A stretch of 49,473 nucleotides of DNA from Clostridia bacterium (GTDB taxonomy: Bacteria; Bacillota; Clostridia; Christensenellales; Aristaeellaceae), in assembly GCA_017471885.1 (NCBI GenBank), contig JAFURI010000007.1, positions 1 through 49,473 on the forward strand, written 5' to 3'. Positions 47,928 through 49,473 of the stretch are shown here, piece by piece; position 1 is the first letter of the stretch, and each line of letters begins with the position of its first letter. The notes under the pieces are model-generated. The model was not told the DNA's origin. It saw only the letters and a list, made by a program, of their open reading frames with translations, and did not search any database. Position numbers and translations under genes: made by a program.

Positions 47928-49473
47928 ATGAAGAAGTTCCTGGCTACCCTGATGGCTCTGGTTCTGCTGCTGTCCTGCTGCGGCATCGCCGGCGCCGAGA
48001 CCACCCAGCTGACCAAGGTTCGTCTGTTCGCGGCCAACGCCATGTCCGGCTCCGGCGTGATGACCGGCGCGTACGGCGAGGTGTTCGCCCGTCACGGCCT
48101 GGAGGTCGAGGTCGTCGCCTATTCCCCCGAGAAGCTGCAGGGCATGCTGGCTTCCGGCGATCTGGCTGACGTGATCTGGCTGGAGCAGAAGGAAATGCTC
48201 ACCGCCGCCGATTCCGGTCTGATCATCAATCTGGACGATCATCTGGACAAGCTGCCCAACATGATGGCCAACCCCAAGTTCGAGCCCACCCTGAACTACG
48301 CCCGTCAGTTCAACTCCAACGGCACCGGCAATCTGTACTACATCGGCACCGTGGGCGGCAGCTCCATGGTTCTGGCTCCCGACACCGACCGTAACGCCAT
48401 CAAGATGAACTGGCCCATCTACAAGGCTGCGGGCTATCCCGAGTTCTCCAAGCTGGAGGACGTGATCCCCGTGCTGAAGAAGATGCAGGAAACCCAGCCC
48501 ACCACCGCTGAAGGCGTGCCCACCTACGGCATGCACCTGTTCTCTGACTTCTATACCACCTACTTCTGGAACATGAACGCCATCTACACCATTCTGGGCA
48601 AGGACTTCACCTTCCTGCCCTATGGCATCGAGTTCGATCCCGTGACCGACACCGGCGTGTCCATCTTCACCGAGGGCAGCGTGTACTACCGCGGCCTGAA
48701 GTTCATGTATGAAATGAACAAGGCCGGCCTGATCGACCCCGACTCCATGTCCCAGACCCGTTCCACCGCCAAGGCCAAGATCGAGAGCGGCGCTGCTCTG
48801 GCCGGCTGGGCCGGCAACCCCGGCTGGGAAGCCCAGGGCTACTATCCCGTCATTTTCGATGACTTCACTCCCTACATGAGCTTCGCTGCCAACTACTCCA
48901 CCGGCGGCTACTGCATCGCTGCCAACACCGAGAATCTGGACGCTGCCCTGACCCTGCTGGACATCTTCTGCTCCGAAGACGACTGCATGGACATGCGCAA
49001 CGGCCTGAAGGGCACCTCCTGGGACGTGGACGAGAACGGCAAGCCCTACATCACCGAGGAATACTTCGCCTTCCTGAAGAGCGGCGCCGACAAGTTCGTG
49101 CCCTCCAACGGCGCGCCCACCTCTGAGTATCTGGGCTTCTCCGGCGGTCTGTTCGGCACCGGCTATCTGCTGAAGGATTCCGGCATCGGCCTGTGCATCG
49201 CCGACTTCCCGGATATGCTGGCCTACCGCTACTCCTCCGAGATCGCTCTGGACTGGGCCGAGCACTACGGCTATCCCTACCTGCGTGCTCTGATGGATGC
49301 CCGCAACCAGCCCACCGCGATCCAGCATGAATCCTTCACCGCCTTCCTGACCCCCGACGACGACGACATGATCATGACCAAGGCTGCCCTGAAGGACGTC
49401 ATCGTTCCCGCTTCCTGGCAGATGATCTACGCCAAGGACGAGGCCGAGTTCGACAAGATCTGGGCTGACACCA
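47928..49473 (+). CDS. Extracellular solute-binding protein of the second importer (C-terminus beyond right edge)
   Basis: An ATG at 47928 after AAGGAGG opens a frame that runs through the right edge (515 residues visible). The signal peptide (MKKFLATLMALVLLLSCCGIAGAE) could be cut at AGA|E by signal peptidase I. LLSC inside it is a poor lipobox, so lipidation is possible but not convincing. The body has the LplA/type-2 binding-protein look (LASGDLADVIWLEQ, ITEEYFAFL, WAEHYGYPYLRAL). The narrow codon set suggests high expression. It should capture the sugar for the two permeases upstream; the ligand is unknown. Confidence 0.88.
   Translation, partial: MKKFLATLMALVLLLSCCGIAGAETTQLTKVRLFAANAMSGSGVMTGAYGEVFARHGLEVEVVAYSPEKLQGMLASGDLADVIWLEQKEMLTAADSGLIINLDDHLDKLPNMMANPKFEPTLNYARQFNSNGTGNLYYIGTVGGSSMVLAPDTDRNAIKMNWPIYKAAGYPEFSKLEDVIPVLKKMQETQPTTAEGVPTYGMHLFSDFYTTYFWNMNAIYTILGKDFTFLPYGIEFDPVTDTGVSIFTEGSVYYRGLKFMYEMNKAGLIDPDSMSQTRSTAKAKIESGAALAGWAGNPGWEAQGYYPVIFDDFTPYMSFAANYSTGGYCIAANTENLDAALTLLDIFCSEDDCMDMRNGLKGTSWDVDENGKPYITEEYFAFLKSGADKFVPSNGAPTSEYLGFSGGLFGTGYLLKDSGIGLCIADFPDMLAYRYSSEIALDWAEHYGYPYLRALMDARNQPTAIQHESFTAFLTPDDDDMIMTKAALKDVIVPASWQMIYAKDEAEFDKIWADT

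Noticed and set aside
1..49473. tRNA or rRNA genes, CRISPR arrays, insertion sequences, attachment sites or a replication origin
   Set aside because: Looked for on both strands; no cloverleaf, regular spacer array, transposase/integrase frame or DnaA-box cluster was recognised.

Overview
The window looks like the chromosome of a GC-rich, anaerobic, carbohydrate- and peptide-fermenting Firmicute, probably a gut Clostridia lineage (Christensenellales/Oscillospirales-like). This is inferred from strong AGGAGG ribosome sites, consensus TTGACA/TATAAT promoters with extended -10 elements, LplB/YtcP-type sugar importers without their own ATPase, YesN- and LacI-type regulators, an Fe-S aldo/keto reductase, and GatY/GatD/Opp proteins. 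No rRNA, tRNA, CRISPR array, transposase or phage gene was seen. Nearly all of the sequence is coding; the long open frames opposite real genes are antisense shadows.

Layout. 1-3.7 kb: a secreted protein cut by the left edge, a zinc-ribbon membrane protein, a sugar isomerase-like protein and a divergent AraC regulator. 3.7-10.9 kb: a plant cell-wall glycan block, with a nucleoside-hydrolase-like protein, GH78 and GH43 in one leftward operon and a divergent GH51 arabinofuranosidase, with a large palindrome between the two directions. 10.9-12.3 kb: an Fe-S aldo/keto reductase and a hairpin-rich intergenic element. 12.3-18.1 kb: a six-gene leftward operon (gatY, FGGY kinase, gatD, PfkB kinase, aldo/keto reductase, fucU) with a divergent LacI regulator. 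19.3-28.0 kb: a beta-lactamase-fold hydrolase, GH95, a second LacI regulator and a three-gene sugar importer. 28.1-29.5 kb: a second GH43. 29.6-42.8 kb: a tightly packed ten-gene leftward peptide operon (oppABCDF, a PatB/MalY-type PLP enzyme, an ornithine-cyclodeaminase-like protein, an M61 peptidase and two S9 peptidases), divergent from an amidohydrolase. 44.3-49.5 kb: a YesN response regulator divergent from a second LplB/YtcP importer whose binding protein runs off the right edge.

How the genes may work together. The most interesting proposal concerns 12.3-28 kb. GH95 carries a threonine at the position that, as I recall, distinguishes alpha-L-galactosidases from alpha-L-fucosidases. The nearby operon holds an L-fucose/L-galactose-type mutarotase, an aldose reductase-like enzyme, a polyol/ketose kinase, a galactitol-phosphate dehydrogenase, a tagatose-6-phosphate-type kinase and a tagatose-bisphosphate aldolase. 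Because galactitol is meso, reducing L-galactose gives the same polyol as reducing D-galactose. These six enzymes could therefore carry L-galactose (or D-galactose) through galactitol into the D-tagatose pathway without a PTS. A LacI-type operator core, CGAAACG, recurs at the GH95, importer and gat promoters and ties the parts into one regulon. This is inference from sequence, not demonstrated.
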